Shown: positions 7,877 to 18,272, counted from the stretch's first letter. The stretch is 64,000 nt of DNA from GCA-2737725 sp033763995 (GCA_033763995.1 JANRJL010000095.1:1-64000), one strand, 5' to 3'. A program made the numbers and translations. Notes: generated by a model not told the origin, from the sequence alone.

Positions 7877-10110
7877 CCTGACCTGCCCCCAGAGCGCGCG
7901 GCGGAGCGCCTTGCAGCAATCTCGTAGTAACCTACAAGCGTGTCGCCAAGGCTGTCCCAGCGAGGAGCGCCGCGGCCCACTAGAACTGACCTGGAAAGGA
8001 GCTCATTTCGTGTCAGGCATGCCGTCTCGGGAATTAGGACACAGTCAGGACAAGCTCCTCCCCGGTAGTTGCATACGCTTTCAGACCCACATCTCAGACT
8101 CGACGGGTCAACCATGCGATCTAAGACCTCGTTGCCGTACGTGGGATCACCGCGGTCGCGCCACATGGACGACAGATTGCCGAGGTCCATGGTCATTCCT
8201 CGTCTGTAAACAAGAAAGGCTAGGTCGGGCGCGAAAATGTGTTCACCGAATGAGCCAAGATCGAGGCCTGACATCGAGGCGGAAACGCCAATAAGGTGGT
8301 GCGCCATGGTGTGGAGCAGGGTGTAGACGTAGGGATATGCTAGGCGGCGCACTCCTCGCTCTATTCTATATTCATCAAGGAACCGCGAGAATTTCGCGTC
8401 CGGATCATTCTCAATTGCCGCAAACTCTTCGATCAACTGGCCACCCAACCTAACGCCTGGTGCCGTTGGCTGGAGAGGAATTCCATTTGAGTCTAGCCAT
8501 TGGCGCACGGCGCTTTCATCGAGGCGCACATACAGACCTTCATTAGACTGTACTAAGCAAAGAACCGGGTTCTTGCTTCCGTCACCGACCTGCACTCTGT
8601 CAAACAGCCTCAAGCGCACCGGCATCTCTGCGCTGCCTGCCTTATCTCGCATAACCGTTGGCGACGAAGACGTGCGGGTGTAGCCAAATGTGTACTCGCA
8701 AATGCGTGTGTCACGAATGAGCCGCATCTCCTCGATGCCCAGAAGATCCCTGCGCCGGACTACTTGGTCTCTCATGCGAGTGATCTGCGCTTCGTTGAGA
8801 CCGTCGGGAATAAGAAAGGGGTCAAGTATGGTGACGTCCACAGACACTTCTTTTCCGTCGCTCAATTGACCGCCATGAAGCTTTTCTTGCACCAGTGTTT
8901 CGTGCTCGACGGACATCCGCACGGGATCGAAGCGCCTGACGTATCGTTGCCGCTCCCTACACGCGAGCGCGATGTTGGGCGCCGCCTGCTGGCGGCCCGC
9001 GAAGACAGTTGCGTTCCATTCCTCATCAAACCGATTTAGTACTGCTCGGGAAGCATTAAGCATTTCAGCGGGCGTAACGCCGCCAGCCTCGAGGGCTGCT
9101 AAGAGTGCGCGCATGTTTACATACGTCTGCCAATCGGTTCCTCTGCCCGCCGCTTGTAGGATCACGGCTTTCTCATCGTCTGATAAATGGGTCGGCGGAT
9201 AACCGTAGTGCGATGCCAGAAAGCCCTCTAGTTGCCCCACTTGCGACGCAGCAAGAAGCGACACCCACGTATCTTGGTCAAAGACGAGTAAACGGTCGCC
9301 GTGGACGTAGTAGGCCGCCGATGCTCGATACGAGATCGGTTCCATATTGATTTCGGCGTATATCGCCTGGTTCTGGTCGGTCAGGGGGCCAAGCAACTCC
9401 AGCGTCCGTAAGTCGCGCTGAAGAATGGGTCGAACAGTTCGGCAGTTTACGCATTCAAAGTGCCAGCCAGCCAGAGGACCCGGGGGCCGCCGCAAATAGA
9501 AACGATCTAGATCGCAGGAGCTGCAGCGAGAAATGTCTCGCGATTCGCCGGCTGTGGACAACCAGTAACGATAGCTTGGAGAAATCGCCTCAACTTCACC
9601 CGACCAATGCGTCAAGACAACATCGAGCTGCTGCCAGTCATCGGCGCAATCCTCGCTGCCGGAAGGGCAGGCATTGCGGAAGCGCGCAGCTTCCTGGGCA
9701 AGGTTCTCCACCCTTCTGCACTCTCGATGGAGATGGCACCGTGTACAAGAGAATGCTAGCGGAAATGGAACGTACCCCACGCGGTCAGGCACTTGAAAAA
9801 CCAAATCTCCCACGCGTACGCGCACCGCCTGATCGCTCAAGACTCGCCCATCAACGGCTAGCGCTGCCGGCACAGGGTGACGAAGATTCTGACCGCGCAT
9901 TGCTCTTGCCGCCCACGCTTCGAAGTATTCCTGGATTTGCTCCCCGATCATCCGTTGGGTGATCGGACGCAACTCAGCGGTACGGTTGCCGGAAACAGAA
10001 AGCGCCATGCAGGCACCGGCTCCTCCTTCAAAAGTGAACAGGCTGTGCGGCGCGTAGGCAGCGGCTAGTTGTCCGCGAGATCGCTGCATCGAGGGAGGGC
10101 CATTGGTCAT
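7873..10110 (-). CDS. drmB: DISARM protein DrmB (DUF1998)
   Basis: 745 residues. The C-terminal DUF1998 domain (about 590-720) reads YPYVYTLLHTMAHHLI... followed by a Cys cluster CGSESVCNYRGGACPDC. Two more zinc-binding Cys groups occur earlier: CTRCHLHREC near residue 120, and CSSCDLD...CVNC near 195-225. DrmB with DrmA forms the core DISARM complex that loads on DNA with free 5' ends. The gene lies 3 nt after drmA and overlaps drmC by 4 nt, so it is one operon. All domains seem complete. Confidence 0.88.
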   Translation of the reverse strand: MTNGPPSMQRSRGQLAAAYAPHSLFTFEGGAGACMALSVSGNRTAELRPITQRMIGEQIQEYFEAWAARAMRGQNLRHPVPAALAVDGRVLSDQAVRVRVGDLVFQVPDRVGYVPFPLAFSCTRCHLHRECRRVENLAQEAARFRNACPSGSEDCADDWQQLDVVLTHWSGEVEAISPSYRYWLSTAGESRDISRCSSCDLDRFYLRRPPGPLAGWHFECVNCRTVRPILQRDLRTLELLGPLTDQNQAIYAEINMEPISYRASAAYYVHGDRLLVFDQDTWVSLLAASQVGQLEGFLASHYGYPPTHLSDDEKAVILQAAGRGTDWQTYVNMRALLAALEAGGVTPAEMLNASRAVLNRFDEEWNATVFAGRQQAAPNIALACRERQRYVRRFDPVRMSVEHETLVQEKLHGGQLSDGKEVSVDVTILDPFLIPDGLNEAQITRMRDQVVRRRDLLGIEEMRLIRDTRICEYTFGYTRTSSSPTVMRDKAGSAEMPVRLRLFDRVQVGDGSKNPVLCLVQSNEGLYVRLDESAVRQWLDSNGIPLQPTAPGVRLGGQLIEEFAAIENDPDAKFSRFLDEYRIERGVRRLAYPYVYTLLHTMAHHLIGVSASMSGLDLGSFGEHIFAPDLAFLVYRRGMTMDLGNLSSMWRDRGDPTYGNEVLDRMVDPSSLRCGSESVCNYRGGACPDCVLIPETACLTRNELLSRSVLVGRGAPRWDSLGDTLVGYYEIAARRSAARSGGRSG

Positions 10111-10113
10111 GAC

Positions 10114-13100
10114 TTACATATCCTGGTCGATTTCGCTGGTCGCTGTACGGCGGCTGCGCGACACGCCGCGATTACGAATCATCGTCATCGCATCCTGTAC
10201 GTCATCCCACGATAACGGCTGGTTTCGATGTGTTCGGTTGGATGCCTGTATGCGCCCCGCTTCGTCTACGTCACGCAGACTCGTCATCGGTCGGGGAAGA
10301 CCAGTTAGCCGATTCTCCCAAAAGTCGCCGAGACTACCTACAAAGTCACCGCTGCCGACGCTCGCTTGAATGCGGGCCGCTGCCGCCCTAACAAGATCGG
10401 CATAGTAACCAGGGTTAGTCGGAGCTCCCGTGGTGGCCCGTACGCCCACAGCCTCAGCAACAAAGTTCACGCAATCATTAAAGTCGGCCGGCTGTCGTAA
10501 CGTCCGGTCAACTTGCTCCACAGTTGTTGGAAGCATGGTTTGTGACTTTTGATCCTCCGGAGCGGCGGAAAAGCGTTCTTGATGGCGAACGCCCGCGATC
10601 CACATTTGCACGAGCGAGGGTATTGTCCGAGCTATGGCGCGATCGGCCCATCGCTCGACCGCTGGCGGCGAAATCATTCTTTCAAGCAACCGATGAAACG
10701 ACTCGTGGACCTCTACAACAAATCGGTCGCGTCGAGTCTGGGGCGTGGGAATCAGCAGTGAAAATCCCACGTGCGTTCGTCCAATTCGAGATGACGCCTG
10801 GATATATTCGGCTATGTCAGATGGCATCCCTGCGAATGCCATCGCGTTGAATGCTTCGACATCCACCCCATGGGAAATAGCGGAGGTGGCGACAATGCCG
10901 CGTAAGGTGCCGCTGATATCCTCCGTCATTGGATCAAACGGGCGTTCTGCCGAGCGAATCACGGATTGGATGCCAGCTATATCAACCCCGCCGGAAATGA
11001 GTTCCATTGAGAAATCCGCAATGACGTACTCTAAGCCCATAGCTGCGTGCGCCTCGCGTACCTCAGTATTGAGAGCCGAGAGAATCTGGTCGCCACCCTT
11101 CTTGTTCGTCACGTAAGTCAACTGAATGCGATGGAGGTCAACGAGACCAGCCAAAATCTCAAACCTACCGTTTGCGGTCACTGTGCGAATTGCTGCTCGC
11201 CGGTCGTCAGCCCATGGCTCATCAGATATGCAGTCCTCGATCTCCTGTGCTGCTTGTGCTTGTCTTCCTGGGTCGCCGGACGACAGGTCTTTTTGCCAAC
11301 GGCTGATGGTGGCTGCGTGCGCGGCCAAAACAGACAGTGTTGTCACCGTGTGTAGGCGACCATTGGTCATTAAGCTCGCATATAGCCGCCCCCACGGCGC
11401 CGAAAGCTCGCGTCCACGTGGCGAATTCATCACGGGTCGGCGCGCAATTTCTGATGCGCCGCCGGCTGTAAATCTTGCCATTCGTGTGTAGAAGCCGCCG
11501 TGTAGCGAGGGACCCGGATGGGGAAACTGAATAACCCGTTTTTGGTATAGAGCCCGCGTATGCTTGGCGACATCTGCGGCAGTCGCCGTTGCCCCAATCA
11601 CATGAGGTAGTCGCGGCCTATCAGGAGCGCTTGGTACGCGAGTCACGCGTTGGCCAAGAATGCGCGCGAGACGATTTAACCAGGAGAAAAGGCCAGTTTC
11701 AAAAATACCGCCAAACGTGCCGAGGCTCTCTTCCAATAAGTGCACTTCGTCTTGGATGATTAGGCTTGGAAAGGGATCGTGGAATACTTCCGACCCACCG
11801 TTGAAGGCAGGCGCCACTCTTTCACATCCTGGCGGCGGCGCACCCCCAGCGGGCGTTCCATTTGGCATCAATAAGAGACCCTGCGGACCTCCCTCGACCC
11901 AACGGGCCAATCCAAACATCCCGGCAATACGGTCGATCGTGTACGTGTTCTGCCCTAGCAGAGCGAGCTTATCTATCGTTCCCAGCAGCACCGATGGTGC
12001 GTGACGGTAGATGTCTGTGTCCGCTAGCAGGAAAGGTAGAGGTTCAGGACTTTCGTGGGCGCGGTTCCATTCGCAGTCAGCATTTAGACAGAGGATACCG
12101 AGCCGATTGTGCCGCTCCGGAAGTAGACGTAGCGCTGTCCCGTGTTCGTTTCGGCAGAAAGGACAGATCGGTAGCTTGTTCCAGGCGGCTTTTGCGGCAG
12201 CATACTCGCGATTCAACCTTTCCCGGCTAGCCAAAAGAGCTACTTCATCGCCTGCCCGATCATCGTCAATTGCCGGTATGCACCGAAGTGCGTCCAAAAT
12301 CTCGCCGGACCTTTTCTCCGTAGCGTTGGGAGTATTCGTGCCGCCCACCCAAAAGCCGATTTCGAAAGGACTGCCGCCCACGTTTGCATGCCGCCTCACC
12401 ATTTCAGCCCGCGCCAGCAGTCGCGCCAGTCGTTGAGCTTGTTGAACTGTAAGGAGCCGCAATGGGTAGTGCATCATTGCGGTGACGCCGCGATGCTTAC
12501 CTCGCAAGCGGTCTAAGAAGAGGGCAAATACAAGCGTGCCAAAGAAGGCTTCGGTCTTGCCGCCACCGGTTGCCATATACAATAAGCTGGCAGCATCCTC
12601 ATCAAACGCCGCGTCGAATGTGTTCACGTAGTCGGGAAGGCGAGATGCGAAGGTAGAGATATGTGCAAGAACAAATGCGAGCTGAAATAGACGCCATCCA
12701 GATGGGGCTTCATTAGGGCGAAGGGGATTAGCGGCGCTAAAGGTCTCATTTAGCAGTAGCCATGCTCTATAAGGTATGGCCCGGGCTGATTGTGGAGCTT
12801 CGCGCCATGCACGTTGCGAAGATGACAACAGCTCCAGCCCGGCCGCGATACGGGCAGATTCATTCCTCCACGCCGTTAGATCTTCATGGAATCGGATACG
12901 CTGAGTCTCTTCATCTTCGATAGTACCTTCTTCGCCTGGAACGGAAAGGGCCGTATTTCCCTCCACTTCGCGAACCCAGTCGCGCATCGCATTGGGGAGG
13001 CCTGTTAGTTCAGCGATGTCAGTCCTATCTGACGCAAGCACATGGTATGCGGTGGGTACCGTAGCAATCTCAGTAGCCTGCATGCGTGGAAGTACGTAGC

Positions 13101-14325
13101 GGGGCATCCAAGATGTCCGGAGCCACCGTCTCCCATCGCGCGTACCAAGATCAACCACACCCCCGTTCACCCCTATCGCCGGCATCGTCATGAAGCCGGC
13201 CAGGTGATAGCTCCTCCGCACTCGTTCGAGCCGCATAGCTCCGAGCGCCGCCGCCGGCATATCCACCAATAAACGTGTACAAAAAATGCCGCATTCTTTG
13301 GTGCTATCGTCTTCTCTCAGATTTTCGATGGCTAGACGAACGGAATAGGTCGTCGCGTTAGTCGGATCGACCAGCGGCTGCACCAAAACCTGCACATCGA
13401 AATTCGGTATAAGGTCGTCCTGAGTAGGTGGAACAGTGCGCACGCGATTCAGAAAGTCAGTCCACGCATCTGGGGTCCAGAATGCCTCTGACGGCGGGTT
13501 TATCCGACGCCACGACTGGCTCTGACCGTCTGGAGACGCAATCCAACTCGTGTATGCCACTGCAATCGAACGCCTAAGTTCATGCTTGTGAGCATCAGCT
13601 AACCGTGCCCACGCAGCGGGGTCGCAGGGTAGGGGGAGTTCGAGAATGGGCGCCTCAACACTCAGGCGAAGCCACTTCTTGGGGATTTCGTATCGCCGCG
13701 AAAGGGCATCAGGGATTCGCAAACGACCATCTAGAACACGAGGAGGCGGTATGTCCTGTGCGGCGGCATCGTCGCGGTCGTCGCCACCCGGAAGCTGCGC
13801 CTGTGCTGGAACGCCGACCCCCATAGCAATGTACACTTCGCGAGAAATTTGCGCTCGTCGCGCCGTGCGTTCGGCATATGGCGTTCCGGCCGGAATTTCT
13901 GCAGCGGCGCGTGCGTTTGTCGCATTCTTGGCCTGCTGCCTTGCTGCGTCGTTAAATTCTGCTCGTGGCACAAGCCTACTATCACGAGCGAACAGCTCAT
14001 CTGCGGTGGGAAGTGCTCGCACGTATACCGACAGACTCGGGCTTACACGCAAATTTCCCGCGCTCGCTTGCACGCGAATATCCATTCCGTGTGAAGCAAT
14101 CCGGATGTCGCTTGATTCGTCATCTCCATCTTCATTGAGGCGAGGAAGAAGGAAGCCGCTCGATAGAAACCGAGAGGGTTTCTCACCAACTATCACGCTT
14201 CCGTACGGGCCCTCCCCCGAGACAAAGCGACGCGTTCGTTCCAGAACCGCGTCACATACGGCTTCCTTCAGGAGCTGGCGTTCGTCTGCGGGCAGGGCCT
14301 CTAGTACGCGTAATTCCGGCATCAC
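10114..14325 (-). CDS. drmA: DISARM helicase DrmA
   Basis: 1403 residues. It has superfamily 2 helicase motifs: Walker A ATGGGKTEA (about residue 587), Walker B/DEAH-type box IIQDEVHLLEE (about 857) and motif VI QASSRIGRTHVG (about 1180). A four-Cys zinc segment (CPFCRNEHG...CLNADC) sits between motifs I and II. Size and architecture match DrmA, the helicase that with DrmB forms the DISARM core. The N-terminal 500 residues have no recognised motif, as in the family. The ATG overlaps the stop of the upstream DrmE-like gene by 4 nt (ATGA). Confidence 0.9.
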   Translation of the reverse strand: MMPELRVLEALPADERQLLKEAVCDAVLERTRRFVSGEGPYGSVIVGEKPSRFLSSGFLLPRLNEDGDDESSDIRIASHGMDIRVQASAGNLRVSPSLSVYVRALPTADELFARDSRLVPRAEFNDAARQQAKNATNARAAAEIPAGTPYAERTARRAQISREVYIAMGVGVPAQAQLPGGDDRDDAAAQDIPPPRVLDGRLRIPDALSRRYEIPKKWLRLSVEAPILELPLPCDPAAWARLADAHKHELRRSIAVAYTSWIASPDGQSQSWRRINPPSEAFWTPDAWTDFLNRVRTVPPTQDDLIPNFDVQVLVQPLVDPTNATTYSVRLAIENLREDDSTKECGIFCTRLLVDMPAAALGAMRLERVRRSYHLAGFMTMPAIGVNGGVVDLGTRDGRRWLRTSWMPRYVLPRMQATEIATVPTAYHVLASDRTDIAELTGLPNAMRDWVREVEGNTALSVPGEEGTIEDEETQRIRFHEDLTAWRNESARIAAGLELLSSSQRAWREAPQSARAIPYRAWLLLNETFSAANPLRPNEAPSGWRLFQLAFVLAHISTFASRLPDYVNTFDAAFDEDAASLLYMATGGGKTEAFFGTLVFALFLDRLRGKHRGVTAMMHYPLRLLTVQQAQRLARLLARAEMVRRHANVGGSPFEIGFWVGGTNTPNATEKRSGEILDALRCIPAIDDDRAGDEVALLASRERLNREYAAAKAAWNKLPICPFCRNEHGTALRLLPERHNRLGILCLNADCEWNRAHESPEPLPFLLADTDIYRHAPSVLLGTIDKLALLGQNTYTIDRIAGMFGLARWVEGGPQGLLLMPNGTPAGGAPPPGCERVAPAFNGGSEVFHDPFPSLIIQDEVHLLEESLGTFGGIFETGLFSWLNRLARILGQRVTRVPSAPDRPRLPHVIGATATAADVAKHTRALYQKRVIQFPHPGPSLHGGFYTRMARFTAGGASEIARRPVMNSPRGRELSAPWGRLYASLMTNGRLHTVTTLSVLAAHAATISRWQKDLSSGDPGRQAQAAQEIEDCISDEPWADDRRAAIRTVTANGRFEILAGLVDLHRIQLTYVTNKKGGDQILSALNTEVREAHAAMGLEYVIADFSMELISGGVDIAGIQSVIRSAERPFDPMTEDISGTLRGIVATSAISHGVDVEAFNAMAFAGMPSDIAEYIQASSRIGRTHVGFSLLIPTPQTRRDRFVVEVHESFHRLLERMISPPAVERWADRAIARTIPSLVQMWIAGVRHQERFSAAPEDQKSQTMLPTTVEQVDRTLRQPADFNDCVNFVAEAVGVRATTGAPTNPGYYADLVRAAAARIQASVGSGDFVGSLGDFWENRLTGLPRPMTSLRDVDEAGRIQASNRTHRNQPLSWDDVQDAMTMIRNRGVSRSRRTATSEIDQDM

Positions 14326-17000
14326 TGGCCCCCTGAAAGAGTTCTGACATCCGTAACTTCATCGACTGAATCTAAAACCATCTGCCAAAGCCCTTGGCGA
14401 GATTTCCAAGCGGCCGGGCCTGCCGCTGCACCTTCTGGGTCCAAGACAAATTGGACGACACGTTGATTGAATTGATGCCCCTCTTGAACGCGATATGAGC
14501 GGGCTGGACGTACAGCGGCGCGCCAGTAGATGTCTGCTGCAGCGGTATCTATTCCGGCCGCTTGCATAAAGAGGCGAAATCGACCCCAATCCCGGGCTGC
14601 TCGCGGTTGCCTCCCTCCATCCTCACGGCCTGGCGCTTGGTCTGCAGTTAACCATCTCAAGACATTGTGAATCTCTTGAGCAGCGATCCCTGGATCAAGC
14701 GTCTGCATAGTGCTGAGCACATGTCTAGCTTTCTGCATATCTGAGCGCCCGGGGGTTTTCGCCCGAATGGCCGCGACTTGGTTGTGATAGAGACTGAGTT
14801 GCTGGAGGGTGTCGCGTGAGCCCGCGAGCGCCCGCCTCAAAGGTTCCCGCACCTTAGCATCCAGAACTAGAATTCTGTCGCCGCGTTTGATCGATCGCGC
14901 CGAAACCCGTTCGAACGGTCGCACTTCTCCTGCCGAAAACTCCAACACGTCGCTGTTAGGACGATAGTTAAGACGTGTGCGGGTTGTCTGAAGCTGAATG
15001 ACCTCGCCACCGTAGCTTTCGCCCGCCTGTGTAAAATCGATCTCGGCTTCCGGAACCGCAGCGCTAATACGAAACTCGGCTTCCGCCAAGTCAAGTTGTT
15101 CGTCGGCACCGCCGCGGTGAAGTGCAGTTGAGAGTGCGGTTGTCCGACCGGCTATGCCGGCGAATGCTGCGATGCGTGCAAGAGGACCAATTTCCCCGAT
15201 CAAGAGGGCGCTGCCGGCAGTGTCTCCGAGCAGCAAAATCCTCTCAGGAGCATAACCAATTGTGAGAAGAGCCCGGATGGTGTCTGAATTGGGCCCTATT
15301 ACGATAATGCGGTCGGGTTGGTCAGAATGCGCACGAGCTGCGAGAGATCGATGATCAATGACATCGCATGAGCAACTCATGCCCCGATCGGAGCCTAAGT
15401 AAATTTCTGCGATTCGACGGTCCGGCATTGTTAGCGTCGTGCTGCTGCGGTTCCACGCGCTATCGCCCAGGATTTGGGTAAGTTTATCGCTTACAGGTGT
15501 CTCTTCATCCCACGCGGATACGCGCGCCTCGACCGCGGCGACCAACCTTCGTGCGGACTCACCGATCGACGGTATGATATCCGCAACGGCAGCAAGTTGG
15601 CTCAACGCCATCTTCGGCCGAAACTGGGACCTAGTCGCGGCATCTACCTCATCGTCGCCGTCATACAAGATATCAGCGACGTTTCGTGCTTCTCGCAGTC
15701 CGAGAGGTAAGGATGCGGCGCGGCGCAGGAAGGCCAGAGCTTTTGAAACGCCCTCGGCCGCCACACCGTGACCGGTCTGACGTACGTTCCGGCCAAGACG
15801 TACTAAATCCTGCCGCAAGTGAGCGAGCGACGCATCTTTAATATCTGCCTCGATGGTAATTGCTGGCAGATTGCTATCGAGAACAGCAGCCGCTCCAAGT
15901 AATCCAGGTTCCGGTAAAAACGCTCCGACTTCCAGAGGCGCTTTGCGAGAAGGCTGAAGCGTCGCATTGTGTGACCTTAGCGCTCGAACCGATTTTCGAA
16001 ACGAGAACGCATCTTCCGCGATGACAACAACGGGAGGTCTCCGGCCGGATGCACGATCCAGCGTCTGCAGCAAGGTTAAGAGCCATGGCTCCCACTCGTC
16101 GGGGAGGTTGGTTCGTCCAACGCGTGTCACATCTACTATGACCGCATCGATACCCGTCTCATGGAAGCGTTGGAAATTCAGTTGTCGCGATAAGTGGTCA
16201 TCGCGGCTATTCGCGGTCAGACCAAAGATGGCGAAAGGACTTCGCAGGGGGTCGCCAACGGCGGTGAGGTGCGTTTCCAAACCGGCATTGCGGTCACCCA
16301 TATGCGTGAAGTCTCGAACGCGGCGCAGGATTTGCTGTGAGTCCGTTGTGTAGGCCGGGCCTGTTGTTTCTTGTTCCGGAGCAAATACGACAGTCGTTTC
16401 GAGGAGTGTCGGACTGCGAACGACGATGTTGTGCGAAGATTGAGTGGTACGCAAATCGCGCAATCGAATCTCGAGCATACCAAGAGATTCCTGGGCGACG
16501 TTCGGTTTGCTCCAATCTGCTCCCTGCTGAATTTCAGTGATGGCTCGCGCGGCGGCCTGGGATAGATCAGACGGATTTACGAGGATCGAGCGTGCTGTCC
16601 AAGTTGCGCCGCTACGCCACGGCCAAAAGCCGACTGTTGCGTGTGCAAGCCGTCCCGATGAGCGAGCTTCGCGCAGGGCTAATGCAGCAGAAACGAAGCC
16701 GCTACCCGGTCTGCTGGGCCACGCCAGCACGACACGATCTAGACCGTCTTCGATGGATGCGAGAAGCGCGTCGGTGATCGGTCGACCGCGATCAGCGGTT
16801 AGCCAGTCAGATGGGTCTGCAGTTGTGGCGAACCGTATGGGCGTCGGTGACGATATTCCTGGTCGGTTCACTCGTGATCGAGCGTCCGCTTCCTTTCGAG
16901 CAGCAAGCATCGCCTGCACGCGCTCGGCTTGTTGTCGGCGCCCCGCCTCCATGTTTGCTAGTCGGCTTTGCCAGCCTTTTGATCCCCGCGACGGAGGCAC
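14322..17000 (-). CDS. DrmE-like DISARM component
   Basis: 892 residues and first gene of the operon. I recognise no certain enzyme motif. Alternating hydrophobic strands such as IDAVIVDVTRV (about 290), PPVVVIAED (about 325) and PDRIIVIGPNSDTIRALL (about 550) suggest two Rossmann/helicase-like folds with degenerate nucleotide sites. The C-terminal region has SIKRGDRILVLDAKVREPL. Position immediately before drmA, and length, match DrmE of class 2 DISARM; the name rests on synteny more than similarity. The start is GTG at 16998-17000 with a weak Shine-Dalgarno; an ATG 16 codons downstream is an alternative. It overlaps drmA by 4 nt. Confidence 0.6.
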   Translation of the reverse strand: MPPSRGSKGWQSRLANMEAGRRQQAERVQAMLAARKEADARSRVNRPGISSPTPIRFATTADPSDWLTADRGRPITDALLASIEDGLDRVVLAWPSRPGSGFVSAALALREARSSGRLAHATVGFWPWRSGATWTARSILVNPSDLSQAAARAITEIQQGADWSKPNVAQESLGMLEIRLRDLRTTQSSHNIVVRSPTLLETTVVFAPEQETTGPAYTTDSQQILRRVRDFTHMGDRNAGLETHLTAVGDPLRSPFAIFGLTANSRDDHLSRQLNFQRFHETGIDAVIVDVTRVGRTNLPDEWEPWLLTLLQTLDRASGRRPPVVVIAEDAFSFRKSVRALRSHNATLQPSRKAPLEVGAFLPEPGLLGAAAVLDSNLPAITIEADIKDASLAHLRQDLVRLGRNVRQTGHGVAAEGVSKALAFLRRAASLPLGLREARNVADILYDGDDEVDAATRSQFRPKMALSQLAAVADIIPSIGESARRLVAAVEARVSAWDEETPVSDKLTQILGDSAWNRSSTTLTMPDRRIAEIYLGSDRGMSCSCDVIDHRSLAARAHSDQPDRIIVIGPNSDTIRALLTIGYAPERILLLGDTAGSALLIGEIGPLARIAAFAGIAGRTTALSTALHRGGADEQLDLAEAEFRISAAVPEAEIDFTQAGESYGGEVIQLQTTRTRLNYRPNSDVLEFSAGEVRPFERVSARSIKRGDRILVLDAKVREPLRRALAGSRDTLQQLSLYHNQVAAIRAKTPGRSDMQKARHVLSTMQTLDPGIAAQEIHNVLRWLTADQAPGREDGGRQPRAARDWGRFRLFMQAAGIDTAAADIYWRAAVRPARSYRVQEGHQFNQRVVQFVLDPEGAAAGPAAWKSRQGLWQMVLDSVDEVTDVRTLSGGQ

Positions 17001-17034
17001 GTTTGAATTCCCGGATTCCCCAATTCAATTCTTG

Positions 17035-17062
17035 ATTGTACCATGTCCCAGCCTGCATCCAA
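17035..17062 (-). promoter_or_regulatory. Candidate promoter of the drm operon
   Basis: On the - strand, TTGGAT (17062-17057) and TACAAT (17040-17035) are separated by 16 nt. The expected transcript starts about 28 nt before the GTG of the DrmE-like gene. It lies in the 156-bp gap shared with the divergent membrane-protein operon. Confidence 0.5.
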
Positions 17063-17156
17063 GAGTGACAGGTTGGCTGTGGTTCCTCTGCGAAAGCTCT
17101 GCCCTCGGGGGCGCGTAAGCTAGCATCGCACGGCATGATGGTTTGAGGATACACGT

Positions 17157-18272
17157 ATGGACGACTGGAAGGCGGGAGGCTGGCTTGGAAGTCTCGGCCT
17201 TCGCGTGGCACGAGAGATTGAAGAGCATCTTAAGACGAATCCAACGATACGTGGCGCGCGTCAGCCGTTGCGTATGCGCTTCCTGCTATTACTGTTTGGC
17301 GAGCGACGGCTTCTCGGCTTCCTCCTTCCCTACGCGCTGCTCGTCGTTGCGCTTGTTGCCGCTGAAGTAATTTTAGCTTGGTGTTGCAACGACCTCTTGC
17401 CGCAATGGACCGCCGCCGAAAAGATTTCTCCATTACTCAAAGACGTGACCAGCTATTTCTTAGGTGCTCAGGTGACGGCGATCGGCCTCTTGTTTCCAAT
17501 CGCCGTGGCTTTAGTTACGTTGATCGTACAACGCGGGGATAATTCGAGCACTATTTCCGAGGTTCAGATATACTTCAGCGAAACCCTAGCCTATCAGGTC
17601 GGCGCCAGCGGGATAGCCCTTTCAATCGTCCTTGGCGTCCAGTTGCTGTGGTCGATGCAATTCACGGTCCACTACTTTTTCGAGGCTGGGACATCGCTTC
17701 AATTCTTCAAAATCGTTTTGACTTGCGTCCATATGGTTTGGTTCAGCGTTAACCTCGCGGCGATCTGGCACTTCCTTTTTGCGAGCCTCTCCTACATTCG
17801 ACCCGCCGAACGCGCCGTGATGCGCAAACGATTCACGGCGCAGTATGCCATTCCAGCCGATCTGAAAGAACGCTTGACGCACTTATTTTACGAGGGCGCG
17901 GCGACCTCGATCTTGCCCGAGTCCAAGAAAACGCTCTCGGATCCGAAGGCACCGAGTTTTTTCTTTGGACACGACTTCCGTGATTGGGAGTACACGGAAA
18001 TCACAGATCAGGGCGCTGCCGGCAAATACCTAAAAGACGTGTGGATGCGCCCTTTGGGATGGGCGATCCGACGGTGGTACACACGATGCAAAGCGAGCCC
18101 TAACAAGAACAAACACTACGCCTCAGGGCCTGCGTTATGCTTTCCGGTGAATTTCTTTACCCAAGGCGCTCAAGATGGCGTGGTCTGCCGACGGCAAAAC
18201 GGCGTGCCGCTGGATTACCTGGAACGCTTCATTATCAAGCATGCGTTTCGCTATACCAGCATCGCGCCATGA
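17157..18272 (+). CDS. Membrane protein of unknown function, four predicted helices
   Basis: 371 residues. Hydrophobic segments lie at about 45-75 (LLGFLLPYALLVVALVAAEV), 100-125 (GAQVTAIGLLFPIAVALVTL), 145-165 (GASGIALSIVLGVQLLW) and 180-215. These form two helical hairpins, followed by a soluble C-terminal part of about 155 residues containing FFFGHDFRDWEYTEITDQ. I recognise no family; the layout is only loosely like DUF2254-type proteins. The start ATG is preceded by GAGG at 9-12 nt. The stop overlaps the ATG of the next gene (ATGA), so the two products are probably made together and may interact. The pair diverges from the DISARM operon and could be an independent defence or sensor module. 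Confidence 0.75.
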   Translation: MDDWKAGGWLGSLGLRVAREIEEHLKTNPTIRGARQPLRMRFLLLLFGERRLLGFLLPYALLVVALVAAEVILAWCCNDLLPQWTAAEKISPLLKDVTSYFLGAQVTAIGLLFPIAVALVTLIVQRGDNSSTISEVQIYFSETLAYQVGASGIALSIVLGVQLLWSMQFTVHYFFEAGTSLQFFKIVLTCVHMVWFSVNLAAIWHFLFASLSYIRPAERAVMRKRFTAQYAIPADLKERLTHLFYEGAATSILPESKKTLSDPKAPSFFFGHDFRDWEYTEITDQGAAGKYLKDVWMRPLGWAIRRWYTRCKASPNKNKHYASGPALCFPVNFFTQGAQDGVVCRRQNGVPLDYLERFIIKHAFRYTSIAP

